Assembly (NCBI GenBank): GCA_900539165.1
Contig: UQAZ01000002.1
Coordinates: forward strand, 1 to 64,000
Direction: 5' to 3'
Length of the DNA: 64,000 bases
DNA from: an uncultured Oscillospiraceae bacterium
GTDB lineage: Bacteria > Bacillota > Clostridia > Oscillospirales > Acutalibacteraceae
Positions 15,796-26,340 of this stretch are shown in pieces; the stretch's first letter is position 1; each line of letters opens with the position of its first letter. Position numbers and translations under genes: made by a program. Below the pieces are notes generated by a model. It had not been told where the DNA came from. It saw only the letters and a list, made by a program, of their open reading frames with translations, and did no database searches.

Positions 15796-18700
15796 TTATT
15801 TGTAAATACACGGTTTATTTAGATAAAAAGAATACAATGCTGCCTCTTTAACCGGTTTTTTGAGAGATTTTTCTATTGCGTACCTATAAAATGCTACCTG
15901 ATTTTTATACTTATCAAGAAGCTCTGTCTCGCTTTCAGCCCTGTCGGTTTTATAGTCAACAAGTACAAGCTCTCCGTTTTCCTCGAAGACGCAATCGGCA
16001 ATACCTTGAATCAAAACCTCATCATCAAATTCGGTATTTTCAATATTGCACACGGGAACAAACGCAGATATTTTGTATTCCCTATATACCCTGTCGCCGT
16101 TAAATATTCTATGTGCAAGCTCCGAATTGAAAAACTCGTTAAGTCTGTCCTTATTTAACACCTCTGCCTGTTGCAAAGTGATATACGACAGCGACACGAG
16201 CCTGTCAATTTCGTTTTGCAAATTCCGTCTTGCATTATCATAATCGCAATACTGCATAAATGTATGCATTGCGGTTCCCTTTTGAGCCGATGTCATATTT
16301 CCCTCTGTTAAAAAGGCGGGCTTTGACGAGGTTAAATACTCATAGCTTCGGTGTGCCTCATCAAGTGAGGAGGCGGTAAGCTTCGACGGATAATTTGCAA
16401 GGGAAAGCCTATCGTACCTAAACGACAGTCTTTTCTTTATTTCTTCAAGCAAAGCAATATCAGCCTGCTGTTCGGGTTTTTTAACTGCCTCGGCCTCTTG
16501 CAGAGCATTATCGGAGGTTATGATATTTACAGACATATCAAAATCGTATGACTGCATATCCACCTTAACATCAACATCGCACATATCACGGAGAACCTGT
16601 CCGTCTTTATGAAGAAGAGCAGCCGTAATAATAAAGTCGCCGTCACTGCGAACCTTTTGAACGGAAAGAGGCGAAACAGCACCGTCATTAATCATACTTG
16701 CTTTTTTATTGACGGTATCATGAATGTTCTTTGTTGTATAAAATGTAACGAATTGTTCTCTTGCTCTTGTAAGCGCAACATAAAGAACACGAAGATTTTC
16801 GCTCATCAATTCACGAGAATTTATTTCTTTCAAAGCGGTATACTGCAAAGAATCATATCTGCTGAGCGTATCCTCGTTATACACTTTCAAGCCGATACCA
16901 AAGCGAGAATTAAGCTGTATTCTTTTCTTAGTGTCATCGGTATTGTACTGATGACTGCTTCCCGCAAGAATACAGACAGGAAATTCAAGTCCTTTTGATT
17001 TATGTATAGTCATAATATTGACTGCGTTACTGTCGGTATGGGTAACTGCCGGACTTTCAATATTAAACTTATTATCAATAATGGCATCAACATATCTCAA
17101 AAACGAGGTCAAACCGACATTATCCCCGCCGTCAAACCTCTTTGCTATATCGACAAGCTTCATAACATTAAGCACTCTTTGCTCGTGATTGCCCATTGCC
17201 GAAATAACGGAAAGATAAGAGGTTTCGGATATAATTGTTCTGATAAGGCTTTCGACACTCATTGAGCTTGCATACTCTCTGTACCTCTTCAAATCATTTA
17301 CAAACACGGAGAAATCCAAATTATCAATAATTGAATTATACAGATTTTTAGCGTTACGCTTCAATTTTGCTCCGGCAAGGTCATCCGGTGTAAAGCCGTA
17401 AAAAGCAGACATAAGCGTTGCCAAAAGAGGCACGTCCTGCAACGGATTATCAATACTTCGCAAAAGGTTAAGAAGAATAAGCACTTCATTAGCAGAAAAC
17501 AAATTTGACTTGTTATTAAAAACAGTCGGTATGCCGTACCTTGAAAACACCTCTGCAAACACAGGTACTTTATCCTTATCGGAACGCATAAGAACGGCAA
17601 AATCACCGTACTTGATAGGTCTGTATCCGTTCTTATCCATAACAAGTTCTGCGCCTTGAACCTTAGATATAATGTATTCGGCAACCTTTTCTGCCTCATA
17701 CTCATTTGCGTCCTTATCCTCGGGCGTTTCAAGCAGATAAAGCGAAGCAGACGGAATATCGGTTTTTTCATATTCCAAACCGTTATTGAGTCGTTCGTTA
17801 CCGTCATAGTTTACCTCACCGACCTTTGAGGACATAAAGTGGGAAAAGACGAAATTAACATAAGAGCATATTTCAGCTCTTGAACGGAAATTTGTATCAA
17901 GATTTATTTTATAGCTTTGTTTATTACCGTTTCGCTCAAAATCAGCATACGCTTCCTTTTTAGCATTAAAGATTTGAGGCATAGCAAGTCTGAAACGATA
18001 AATGCTCTGCTTCATATCACCTACCATAAATCTGTTATGACCGTTTGAAAGCATCTTAAACAATGTATCCTGAGCCGAATTTGTATCCTGATACTCGTCA
18101 ACAAGTATCTCATAAAAATTATCGCTAAGCTCTTTTGCCAAATCGGTTTTTACAACATTGCCGTCGTTATCTCTGTAAAACAAAAGCTCGATTGCAAAGT
18201 GTTCAACATCGGCAAAGGTGTAAGAATTTAGCTTTCTTTTTTCCTCTTTTACTGCCAAAGAAAATTCCTTAATAATCTTACAAAGCAGACAAATCATAGG
18301 ATAAAGCCTTTTACAATCCTGCTCATACTCATCGGCAGACACAGAATAAAGTGCTTTAAGCTTCTTTTGAAACAGCTCCTTATATATCGCTCTGTTGGCA
18401 GTAACGATAGCTCTTGACGGACTTGTATAACCTCTCTTGGTAGGCATTCTGATATAAGTAACATTATTTACAGCGTCGGTGATTTTATCCCACTGCCTTT
18501 GCTCCAGCACAGTTCTTACATATTCAACATAATCTTTCTCGCTCAAAAGCATATCCTTGTACTTATCATAAAGCAAATCGTCTGTAACAAGGGACGAAAT
18601 AGAATTGTTAATAAGCTCGACTGCGTAATCAAGGGATTCTTCGGTTCGTTCATATGCGTGCTGTGCAACAAACGAATCGGAAAGCTTTACACTCGGATTA

Positions 18701-19308
18701 TACATCTCGCAAGCCTCATCAAGCCAAGTATCGGGGAAAGCCTGCGACGAGGTAAACAAATTAATTTGGCGGATAAATGCGGAAAGGTCGCTGTCATTTT
18801 TAGATGATGAAAACATTTCTACGAGGTCATAAAAGTTATTATCACCGCTTTCGTAATAGCTGTCAATTATCTCATCAAGGACAGTCTGCTCCACAAGCAT
18901 ACGCTGCGAATCATCCATAATGCTGAAATCCTGCTGAATATCAAGCTTAAAGAAATTTTCTCTTACAAGATTTATACAAAAAGAGTCGATAGTGCAAATC
19001 ATAGCACCGGGCAAAAGCGAATACTGTCGTTTCGCCCTTGAAATAATTTCATCCGAGTTAGGCTCATTTGCGGCGGTGCTTATCACTTCACGCAGTTTTT
19101 TTGCAATTCTGTTTCGCATTTCAGAAGCGGCGGCATTGGTAAAGGTAACTATCAGAAGCTTATCAATAGGAACACCGTCATCAATAACCGTTTTGATAAC
19201 TCGTTCAACAAGGACGGCAGTTTTACCCGAGCCTGCCGCAGCGTTTACCAATATATTTGAATTTTTTGCATTAATCGCATTTTGTTGGGGGACGGTCCAT
19301 TTAGTCAT
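15796..19308 (-). CDS. addA: ATP-dependent helicase/nuclease subunit A
   Basis: A 1170-residue UvrD-like helicase-nuclease, the motor and 3'-strand nuclease of AddAB, which resects double-strand breaks for RecA. Walker A is AAAGSGKT with Lys29. Helicase motifs include LVDEYQDTNSAQ, DTNFRSR, MTIHKSKGLEFPV and VALTRAREQFV. The C-terminal RecB-type nuclease has LVDYKTDRAE. Its length is slightly under the usual ~1230. It overlaps addB by 8 nt and ends the long ligA-addA gene series. Confidence 0.97.
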   Translation of the reverse strand: MTKWTVPQQNAINAKNSNILVNAAAGSGKTAVLVERVIKTVIDDGVPIDKLLIVTFTNAAASEMRNRIAKKLREVISTAANEPNSDEIISRAKRQYSLLPGAMICTIDSFCINLVRENFFKLDIQQDFSIMDDSQRMLVEQTVLDEIIDSYYESGDNNFYDLVEMFSSSKNDSDLSAFIRQINLFTSSQAFPDTWLDEACEMYNPSVKLSDSFVAQHAYERTEESLDYAVELINNSISSLVTDDLLYDKYKDMLLSEKDYVEYVRTVLEQRQWDKITDAVNNVTYIRMPTKRGYTSPSRAIVTANRAIYKELFQKKLKALYSVSADEYEQDCKRLYPMICLLCKIIKEFSLAVKEEKRKLNSYTFADVEHFAIELLFYRDNDGNVVKTDLAKELSDNFYEILVDEYQDTNSAQDTLFKMLSNGHNRFMVGDMKQSIYRFRLAMPQIFNAKKEAYADFERNGNKQSYKINLDTNFRSRAEICSYVNFVFSHFMSSKVGEVNYDGNERLNNGLEYEKTDIPSASLYLLETPEDKDANEYEAEKVAEYIISKVQGAELVMDKNGYRPIKYGDFAVLMRSDKDKVPVFAEVFSRYGIPTVFNNKSNLFSANEVLILLNLLRSIDNPLQDVPLLATLMSAFYGFTPDDLAGAKLKRNAKNLYNSIIDNLDFSVFVNDLKRYREYASSMSVESLIRTIISETSYLSVISAMGNHEQRVLNVMKLVDIAKRFDGGDNVGLTSFLRYVDAIIDNKFNIESPAVTHTDSNAVNIMTIHKSKGLEFPVCILAGSSHQYNTDDTKKRIQLNSRFGIGLKVYNEDTLSRYDSLQYTALKEINSRELMSENLRVLYVALTRAREQFVTFYTTKNIHDTVNKKASMINDGAVSPLSVQKVRSDGDFIITAALLHKDGQVLRDMCDVDVKVDMQSYDFDMSVNIITSDNALQEAEAVKKPEQQADIALLEEIKKRLSFRYDRLSLANYPSKLTASSLDEAHRSYEYLTSSKPAFLTEGNMTSAQKGTAMHTFMQYCDYDNARRNLQNEIDRLVSLSYITLQQAEVLNKDRLNEFFNSELAHRIFNGDRVYREYKISAFVPVCNIENTEFDDEVLIQGIADCVFEENGELVLVDYKTDRAESETELLDKYKNQVAFYRYAIEKSLKKPVKEAALYSFYLNKPCIYK

Positions 19309-22300
19309 TATTCACATCCTCCTTTAAGGCTTTAATTGCATCTTCAAAATCCATATCGTTAAACGAATTTGGTATAATTTCTTTCTTGTTTTTACAAACA
19401 TCCTTATAATCGCAAAATTCACAGGTCTTATTGTGCTTTTCGGAATTTGCAGGCGACTGCGGAATGTTTCCGTTATGAAGATTATCGCCCATAGAAACAA
19501 TGAGTTCGTCTATTTTTGCAGAAATTCTTCCAAGGTCGGCAAGAGAAACAATATTACCGCCAAGGCCTTTATTTGTTAATGAAACCGGAATATATTTATT
19601 ACTCCACTCTCTGTCCATATGCTCGGCAATGCTATGCTCTTCGTCATTTAAGACAACGCCCTTCATACAAAATTCTTTATTTTCCTTAGAAGATAAATCC
19701 TTAGCATTTCTTTCAACGTTGAAAACGCTTCTTGCAGAATGCATATAAAGCACGCCTGCCTCAACACCCGAAAGCTTATTATCCGACGCACAGAGTGTAA
19801 ACAGATAAATGAACATCTGCAAATTTAAGCCGTGCAAAATATCGCTGAGCTTGAATTCTTTGCTTCCGCTTTTATAATCGACAACCCTTACATACTGAAC
19901 GCCGTTTTCTACATAGGTATCAACACGGTCTATTGAGCCTTTGATTTTTATGGTACCTCCGTCCGAAAGCTTATAGGTCTTTGACATAACCTCTTCATTT
20001 TCACTTCCGTCGCCGATAGATAGTTCAAATGCTTTCGCTTCAAAGTCGCTGTTAAGAAATTCATCACGCAATCTGATAACAACCTCTGTAAGCATTTTAG
20101 ACAGTCTCATAAACTGATACTTAAATCTTGCGCTTTGCTTTTCGCTGTCGCCCATTTTGGTATCAAAATAGATTTTCAAATATTTTTCTGTAAGACTTGC
20201 AATTTCATTTTTATCAAGCTGAACAAGTCTTTTTGTAGACACATCCTTAATCAGATGTTCGAGTACGAAATGGATAACCGTACCGGTTTGCATTGCGTTC
20301 ATTTCTGCCTTTGTTCTCGGTCTGACATTAAGTCCGAATTTGCAAAAATACCTAAAAGCACAATTATAATAATCCTCAATTCTTGATGCTGACAGGTACA
20401 TATCCTTCTTAAACAGTTTTTCTGCAAGTTCCTTGTTTTTAATTTGCATTTGGGGATTTTCGCAAAGAGCGTTTACTGCATTAAGTCTGTATTCGTAATC
20501 CTTTTTTTCTGAAAAATACTGCTTTAGAGTAGCAATTATTTCGCTGTCAGCGTCATAATCCGACGCAAGATATTCAAAGGCATTTGCATCACTTTCAAGG
20601 CAGTCTAAAGTAATATCGTTTGGTGCGTGTTCAACGGTTAATTCATTTAACGCATCCTTTATTTCACTTACAAGGGAGCTTTCACATGTATCGTCAACAG
20701 AATTTCTGTAAGAAACGAACAGCATATCAGTGGCACACGAAGCAGCCATATATGCAAAAAATCGTTCCTGAGCATTCAGCGTTTCTCCGTAAGAATAAAG
20801 CTTAAAATCATCGTCGATAAGCCTTACTCTGTCTGCCTCGCTGAGAAGTCCCGAGGAGGAAACATTTTGAGGAAATTCGCCCTCGTTCGCCCCGAGGACA
20901 AAGCACGCATACGGATTATTACAGCGTATTCTGTCGGCAGAGCCGAACTGAACATTATCAAGTCCTATCGGAACATTACCCAAGTCCTCGTTTGCAATCA
21001 TAAGATTGAAAAGCTTTGCGTATTCCTTAATACTTATTTTCTCTCCGTCAGAGAGCGTGGCAAGCTGATTAAGAATATCCATCAGCAAATCCCAAACTCT
21101 GCCCTGTTCCAATGCAAGAGCTGATTTTCCGTTTTCATCAAGTGCAACTGCCAACTGCTTTATATTCTTATCTACCGAAAAATCAAGCAGCGTATAATAA
21201 ATAGCAGTCGAAATGCCCTTAGCATCTGTACTCTTTACTCTATGCGAAAAATTTTCAAGTCGAGAGGAAACATACTCCCTGTATGTATTGATTTTTTCAA
21301 GTGCCTTTTTATCGGAATCGGTGATTTCCTCTACAAAACCCTTAGTGGATTCAGTAAACGGTGACTTCCATTTATTACCGTTAATATTCCACATAAAAGC
21401 GTAATTTTCAAGGCTTGAAATACTTTCTGTATCAAGCTGAGTAAGTCCTGTTTTAAGAAGCGAGAAAACATCGTCGGAGCGAAAATAATACTCACACACT
21501 CTAAACAGATAATTAATAAACATAACACAAGGCTGTGAGGATATATTTTGTCTTTCGTCGTCAAAATACGGAATATTATATTTTGAAAACGCAAACTGAA
21601 GCTCTCTGCGATACTTTTCTGCATCACGGCAGATAACGGTAATATCGCAAGGGTTTATGCCTCTTCTGAGAAGCTTTGATATTGAAGATGAAACATAATC
21701 GCATTCATCAACAATATTTTTTGCACAATAAACAGACACATTGGATACCGCACCCGAATACGGAGCTTTGGTATCGGCATAAATATTTTTTTCAAGGCAA
21801 CGAAGCTCGTCATTATTTGCCCTGTGATTTTCCGTCAAATAAACAGGCGGCAATATTTCAACACCCTGCTTTTTTGCAACAGAGGTCAAAATATCAATAT
21901 TAGAATTAACATATGAAAAGAGGCTGTACTTATCCCTGTTTTCGATGAGTTGTGAGCAAAATGTTATATAAACAGCGTCAGCCTGCTTTAATATAATTTC
22001 AAGAATTTTATATTCCTGTGCAACAAAGCCTGAAAAACCGTCGATATAAACGGTTTTGCCCTTAAAATAATCAAGAGTCAGCAAGCGTTCATAAAGATAT
22101 GTGAGTTCCTCGGCAGGGTCTGTATATTTATCCTTAATCAGTTCGTCATATGCGGACATTATAAGTGCTATATCGTGAAGCTTTTGCGACAAGGTAAGCT
22201 TTTCAGCATTTTGCGAAGCCGAAATAATGTCGTCACAGGAGACACGACAAGCCTTCATTTCGTCATATATTCTTATAGCAGAAGCGATAAAGGCATTATT

Positions 22301-22636
22301 ATTTACATTTTTAGAAAAAAGCTCAAGCTCATCCTTACATAAATCACAAGCCTTCTTAAACAACACAGCCTTTGCACCCTTTGAAAGCATAGGAAGTGTA
22401 AAAGACCCGTATTTTTTTGCTATATCGCCCGAAAGCCTTGAAAACGAGCCGTTTTCCACACAATTAACCTTATCTTCTCCCAAGTCCTTCAGCAGTCTTC
22501 TTTCGCTGATAAATGAAAATTGCTCAGGAGTAATAAGCAGGATGCTGCCGTCACCCTGCTCTACTCTGTTTTTTATACTGTTAAACACATATTCGGTTTT
22601 ACCGCTTCCGGCTCTGCCGATAATCATTTGAAGCAT
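19301..22636 (-). CDS. addB: ATP-dependent helicase/nuclease subunit B
   Basis: A 1111-residue partner of AddA that carries the second nuclease and the Chi-scanning module. The N-terminus has Walker A GRAGSGKT (Lys13). The C-terminal nuclease has RVVDYKSGSKEF. Iron-sulphur cysteines are visible: one in YYNCAFRYF before the nuclease and a CEFCDYKDVC cluster near the end, as in AddB proteins with a 4Fe-4S staple. I start at ATG 22636 (MLQMIIGR) behind GGAGG instead of 22681. It begins 1 nt after the DUF2461 gene. Confidence 0.96.
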   Translation of the reverse strand: MLQMIIGRAGSGKTEYVFNSIKNRVEQGDGSILLITPEQFSFISERRLLKDLGEDKVNCVENGSFSRLSGDIAKKYGSFTLPMLSKGAKAVLFKKACDLCKDELELFSKNVNNNAFIASAIRIYDEMKACRVSCDDIISASQNAEKLTLSQKLHDIALIMSAYDELIKDKYTDPAEELTYLYERLLTLDYFKGKTVYIDGFSGFVAQEYKILEIILKQADAVYITFCSQLIENRDKYSLFSYVNSNIDILTSVAKKQGVEILPPVYLTENHRANNDELRCLEKNIYADTKAPYSGAVSNVSVYCAKNIVDECDYVSSSISKLLRRGINPCDITVICRDAEKYRRELQFAFSKYNIPYFDDERQNISSQPCVMFINYLFRVCEYYFRSDDVFSLLKTGLTQLDTESISSLENYAFMWNINGNKWKSPFTESTKGFVEEITDSDKKALEKINTYREYVSSRLENFSHRVKSTDAKGISTAIYYTLLDFSVDKNIKQLAVALDENGKSALALEQGRVWDLLMDILNQLATLSDGEKISIKEYAKLFNLMIANEDLGNVPIGLDNVQFGSADRIRCNNPYACFVLGANEGEFPQNVSSSGLLSEADRVRLIDDDFKLYSYGETLNAQERFFAYMAASCATDMLFVSYRNSVDDTCESSLVSEIKDALNELTVEHAPNDITLDCLESDANAFEYLASDYDADSEIIATLKQYFSEKKDYEYRLNAVNALCENPQMQIKNKELAEKLFKKDMYLSASRIEDYYNCAFRYFCKFGLNVRPRTKAEMNAMQTGTVIHFVLEHLIKDVSTKRLVQLDKNEIASLTEKYLKIYFDTKMGDSEKQSARFKYQFMRLSKMLTEVVIRLRDEFLNSDFEAKAFELSIGDGSENEEVMSKTYKLSDGGTIKIKGSIDRVDTYVENGVQYVRVVDYKSGSKEFKLSDILHGLNLQMFIYLFTLCASDNKLSGVEAGVLYMHSARSVFNVERNAKDLSSKENKEFCMKGVVLNDEEHSIAEHMDREWSNKYIPVSLTNKGLGGNIVSLADLGRISAKIDELIVSMGDNLHNGNIPQSPANSEKHNKTCEFCDYKDVCKNKKEIIPNSFNDMDFEDAIKALKEDVNND

Positions 22637-22637
22637 A

Positions 22638-23348
22638 CTATACCTCCGGTGTAATAAGTCCCTGTGTAAGCATTCTCTCATAAGCTTCGAGTAAAAAATC
22701 GTACATCGGCTCTGCTACATCAAACGCAAGCTTCATTTCGTTAATAATAGCAGGAGAGGCTATGACGCTCAAATCATTACTGTTATACGAAAAGCCAAAG
22801 CTTTTTGCATTAAGATAGGGCTTCAGCTCCTTTGGCGCATCGGGGTACCTATCCTTTTTATAGGTATCGTATGTTTCAAAGGTAAAGCCTGCCTGCTCGC
22901 AAGCCTTTAGTGCAGACTTAAAGCGACGAGGCTGTTCAATAATCATATCATGCACAACCTTAATAGAAGAAGCCTTCCAAGTCCACAGCACCAAACCGTA
23001 GCCGTATGAGTCGGGATAAAATTCAAAATAATAAAACGGTGCTGAGGGATATTCCTTTTTATACCGTCTGAAAAACACCCACATATTTTCTCTGTATTTA
23101 ATTTTAGAGCGATTACCACGGGTATCACGATAAATACGAGAAACGGCACGAACGGGGTCAAGATACATCTTATCGTCTATTTCAAACATAAGCTCTGACA
23201 TATCAAGAACCATTTGACGAAGCGGAACGGTAATGCCCTGCTTTAATTCTTCTTTATGTTCCTCATAAAATTCCTTTGAGTCATTAAATCTGTTTAGGCA
23301 CAAGAGTTCAATGCTCTCGGGTTTAATACCTGTATAATTATGCTTCAT
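22638..23348 (-). CDS. DUF2461 family protein
   Basis: A 236-residue soluble protein of DUF2461. Recognisable family features are the N-terminal FNDSKEFYEEHKEEL, the central RIYRDTRGNRSK and the aromatic-rich FYYFEFYPDSYGYG. No catalytic role is known for the family. It overlaps the PLP-enzyme gene by 11 nt and is followed 1 nt later by addB; whether the adjacency to DNA repair genes has meaning is open. Confidence 0.88.
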   Translation of the reverse strand: MKHNYTGIKPESIELLCLNRFNDSKEFYEEHKEELKQGITVPLRQMVLDMSELMFEIDDKMYLDPVRAVSRIYRDTRGNRSKIKYRENMWVFFRRYKKEYPSAPFYYFEFYPDSYGYGLVLWTWKASSIKVVHDMIIEQPRRFKSALKACEQAGFTFETYDTYKKDRYPDAPKELKPYLNAKSFGFSYNSNDLSVIASPAIINEMKLAFDVAEPMYDFLLEAYERMLTQGLITPEV

Positions 23349-24609
23349 TTTTCAGCAATCCCTTTCTAAGCATAGATTGTGCGGCAAGCTTTGCACAAAT
23401 CTTTGCCGAATGAAAATTAAGTCCGCCTTGAATCCAAGCGTAAAACGGCTCTCTGATAGGAGCGTCTGCCGAAAGCTCTATTGACGAACCGAGAGTAAAT
23501 GCACCTGCTGCCATAACAACCTTACTGTCGTAGCCCGGCATATCCCAAGGCTCAGGCAAAACAAAACTGTCAACAGGACTTCCGCTTTGAATACCCTGAC
23601 AAAAAGCAACAAGGCTTTCCTCATTTTCTAAACCGAGGCACTGGACAATATCGCCTCTTGTTTCGTTATATCTCGGAGTTACATCATAACCAAAGCCCTC
23701 AAACAATGCAGCTGTGTAAACGGCACTTTTAAGAGCCTCGCCGACCGTATGAGGAGCAAAGAACAAACCCATATATAATTCTCTGTTCATTCCGACAGTA
23801 CAGCCGACCTCTTTACCGAGACCCGGAGTCGTAAGCCTATAAGCACATTTTTCCACAAGGTCGTGCCTACCGCAAATATATCCGCCCGTTCTGGCAATAC
23901 CGCCGCCTGCGTTTTTAATAAGAGAGCCTGCTATAAGGTCTGCTCCGACCTCGGTAGGTTCTTTAGTTTGAGTAAATTCACCGTAACAGTTATCAACCAT
24001 TACGATAACATTTGGATTTTTAGCCTTAGCCACCTTAACAATATCCTCAATGACATCAACGGTGAGCGACGGTCTAAGCTCATATCCACGGCTGCGTTGA
24101 ATGTAAACCATAGTAACGCTGTCGTCAACGGCATTTGAAATAGCCTCTAAATCAGGCTTATCGTCCTTTAATGCCACCTCATCATACGCAATGCCGAAGT
24201 CCTTTAGAGAACCCATCCCCTCGCCTGTAATACCGATAACGCCGTGAATCGTGTCATAAGGCGTGCCGGTAACGCAAAGCATTTTATCACCCGGACGAAG
24301 AACGCCGAATAATGCGGTTGCAAGGGTGTGAGTTCCGCAAGTGAAGTTATGTCTTACTAACGCATCCTCTGCACCGAAAATCTGCGCCCACATTCTGTCG
24401 AGTGCTTCTCTGCCACGGTCGCCGTAGCCGTATCCGGTTGAGGATACAAAATGGCTTTCGGAAATACAATTATCAATAAAAGCCTTTTGCACCTTTAACT
24501 GATTAAATTCTGTAATTCTTTCTATTTCATCAAAGGCATCTTTACAAAGCTCCACTGCACTTTGTGACTGCGCCTCTATTCGTTCGTCAATTTCAAAAAA
24601 CGGATTCAT
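23338..24609 (-). CDS. Methionine gamma-lyase family protein (YnbB / aluminium-resistance family)
   Basis: A 423-residue PLP-dependent enzyme of fold type I. The predicted Schiff-base lysine is Lys232 in AGSLIKNAGGG. The upstream MVDNCYGEF holds the PLP-ring aspartate, and the GTHTLATALFG region binds phosphate. The family is annotated as methionine gamma-lyase-like or aluminium resistance; the true substrate is unproven. It overlaps the GNAT gene before it by 4 nt and DUF2461 after it by 11 nt. Confidence 0.88.
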   Translation of the reverse strand: MNPFFEIDERIEAQSQSAVELCKDAFDEIERITEFNQLKVQKAFIDNCISESHFVSSTGYGYGDRGREALDRMWAQIFGAEDALVRHNFTCGTHTLATALFGVLRPGDKMLCVTGTPYDTIHGVIGITGEGMGSLKDFGIAYDEVALKDDKPDLEAISNAVDDSVTMVYIQRSRGYELRPSLTVDVIEDIVKVAKAKNPNVIVMVDNCYGEFTQTKEPTEVGADLIAGSLIKNAGGGIARTGGYICGRHDLVEKCAYRLTTPGLGKEVGCTVGMNRELYMGLFFAPHTVGEALKSAVYTAALFEGFGYDVTPRYNETRGDIVQCLGLENEESLVAFCQGIQSGSPVDSFVLPEPWDMPGYDSKVVMAAGAFTLGSSIELSADAPIREPFYAWIQGGLNFHSAKICAKLAAQSMLRKGLLKNEA

Positions 24610-25340
24610 CTATACATTCTCCAAATTCCTATATTCTTAAAGCCGAGGTCGGTATAAAAATGCTCGTTAAGCTCGGCATCTCTCATAAGGTAAACAGTAC
24701 CCTTAATATCGTTGCAGATATATGAAACCAAATATCCGCCATAGCCCATTCTTCTGTAATCCTCGCCTGTGCGAACAGCGGTAAGTACGGCATCATCGTC
24801 ATAAATCGAGGACAAAATCGAGCTTGATACAACATTTCCCGCAACATTAAGAGTATATGCCTTAGCAGTATTATGCCTCACTCTATGGCTTATATCAACA
24901 TACCACGACTTAAAATCCTGATTATCATAATCAATAAAATTATATAAATCCATAAGTTTAGGGTACTCGTCTACGCTGATACCTATCATACCCGCACCCA
25001 TAACATTCAAATCACGCTTTACATCGCAAGACATAATAACGCCCTCATCATATTTTGCACCGATTTCAAAAATCGGGTCACACAAAATGGTGCCGTGTCC
25101 TGTAATGCAAAAGAACCTGACAAGCTCATAATTATCAAAGCCGTCGTCTACTGCCAAGGTTATATCGTTATCAAGCTTTGAAAGAATCGCTGTGATTTTG
25201 CCATCTAAAATCTGACGGTAAAAGGTAGCGAAGCGATAAGCCGTGCCATAGGATTTAAGCAAAGCCAAAATTCTGACGGTATATAAATCCCTCTTTTGCC
25301 ATTCGTCAAAAAGTTCAGGGCTTTCAATTTGTTCAATCAT
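24606..25340 (-). CDS. GNAT family N-acetyltransferase
   Basis: A 244-residue protein whose C-terminal third is a GNAT domain: the CoA loop is EDYRRMGYGGYLVSY and the last conserved piece is HFYTDLGFKNIG. The N-terminal part (1-130) is less typical and may be a degenerate second GNAT-like lobe. The substrate is unknown. It overlaps M42 by 8 nt and the PLP-enzyme gene by 4 nt. Confidence 0.8.
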   Translation of the reverse strand: MIEQIESPELFDEWQKRDLYTVRILALLKSYGTAYRFATFYRQILDGKITAILSKLDNDITLAVDDGFDNYELVRFFCITGHGTILCDPIFEIGAKYDEGVIMSCDVKRDLNVMGAGMIGISVDEYPKLMDLYNFIDYDNQDFKSWYVDISHRVRHNTAKAYTLNVAGNVVSSSILSSIYDDDAVLTAVRTGEDYRRMGYGGYLVSYICNDIKGTVYLMRDAELNEHFYTDLGFKNIGIWRMYR

Positions 25341-26340
25341 AAATCTTTTTTAATAATTCCTTTATTAATTTTCTTGTGTTATCAATATCCGACTGCTTTA
25401 CAACGCTTGCACCCGAATGAATATATCGGCAAGGAAGTGATATTGCAAGCACCTTTGCACCCTTGCCCGAAGTTTGAATAGCACCTGCATCATTTCCGCC
25501 TGCGACAGCGGTTTTTGTCTGCACGGGAATGTTGTTTTCTGAGGCGGTATTCATTGCAAGTTTATAAAGGTCTCTGTCATAAACAGTTCTGTTATCCATA
25601 AACGAAACAACTGCTCCGTTACCCAAAACACAAACTCTGTCGGCTCCTGTTACACCGTCCAAATCGGCGGCTGTTGTAGCTTCAAGGACGAGTGCCACAT
25701 CTGCCTGAACGGTAAAAGCAGTACATGCCGAGCCACGAAGGCCAACCTCCTCCTGAACATTAAAGCAAAAGACCGTGTCATATTCAAGTTCGCTCTTAAT
25801 AAGCTCAATCATAAGCATACAACCTATTCTGTCATCAAGAGCCTTAGCCTTTATATAACCGTTTCCAAGTTCGGTATAGTCGCTGTCAAAATAAGCGAAA
25901 TCACCGAGCGACACGACCGAAAGAGCCTGCTCCTCATTTTCTGCTCCGATGTCAATCAAAAGCTTATCAAAATCGGAAGCGACATTTTTTTCGCTGTCCG
26001 AAAGCAAATGAAATGCTTTATCTGCAATTACACCCTTAACACCCTCAGCCCCTACGGTAACGGTTCTGTCAAGGCACACCTTACTGTCAATTCCGCCGAC
26101 ACAGGAAAACCTAAGATAACCGTCGGGTGTAACACCTGTGATAATAAAGCCTACCTCGTCCATATGGGCATTAACGGAAACAATTTTATCAGGCTTTTTT
26201 CTTCCCTTTTTATAAGCGATAATCGAGCCTAAATTATCCTTTGTACAGGTGCAATAATCCTTAATTTCATTAATGATATATGCACTTACGGCAGCCTCGT
26301 CACCCGATGTGCCGTTTAAGAGACACAAATCTTTAAGCAT
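25333..26340 (-). CDS. M42 family metallopeptidase (first of a tandem pair, distal)
   Basis: A 335-residue M42 (glutamyl aminopeptidase/cellulase M-like) peptidase that trims peptide N-termini. Metal and catalytic residues lie in VNAHMDEVGF, ALDDRIGCML and NVQEEVGLRG, with a late His in CRYIHSGASV. An inserted PDZ-like domain (about 70-160) is expected from the family. I start at ATG 26340 (MLKDLCLL). It overlaps the related upstream gene by 8 nt. Confidence 0.9.
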   Translation of the reverse strand: MLKDLCLLNGTSGDEAAVSAYIINEIKDYCTCTKDNLGSIIAYKKGRKKPDKIVSVNAHMDEVGFIITGVTPDGYLRFSCVGGIDSKVCLDRTVTVGAEGVKGVIADKAFHLLSDSEKNVASDFDKLLIDIGAENEEQALSVVSLGDFAYFDSDYTELGNGYIKAKALDDRIGCMLMIELIKSELEYDTVFCFNVQEEVGLRGSACTAFTVQADVALVLEATTAADLDGVTGADRVCVLGNGAVVSFMDNRTVYDRDLYKLAMNTASENNIPVQTKTAVAGGNDAGAIQTSGKGAKVLAISLPCRYIHSGASVVKQSDIDNTRKLIKELLKKIYD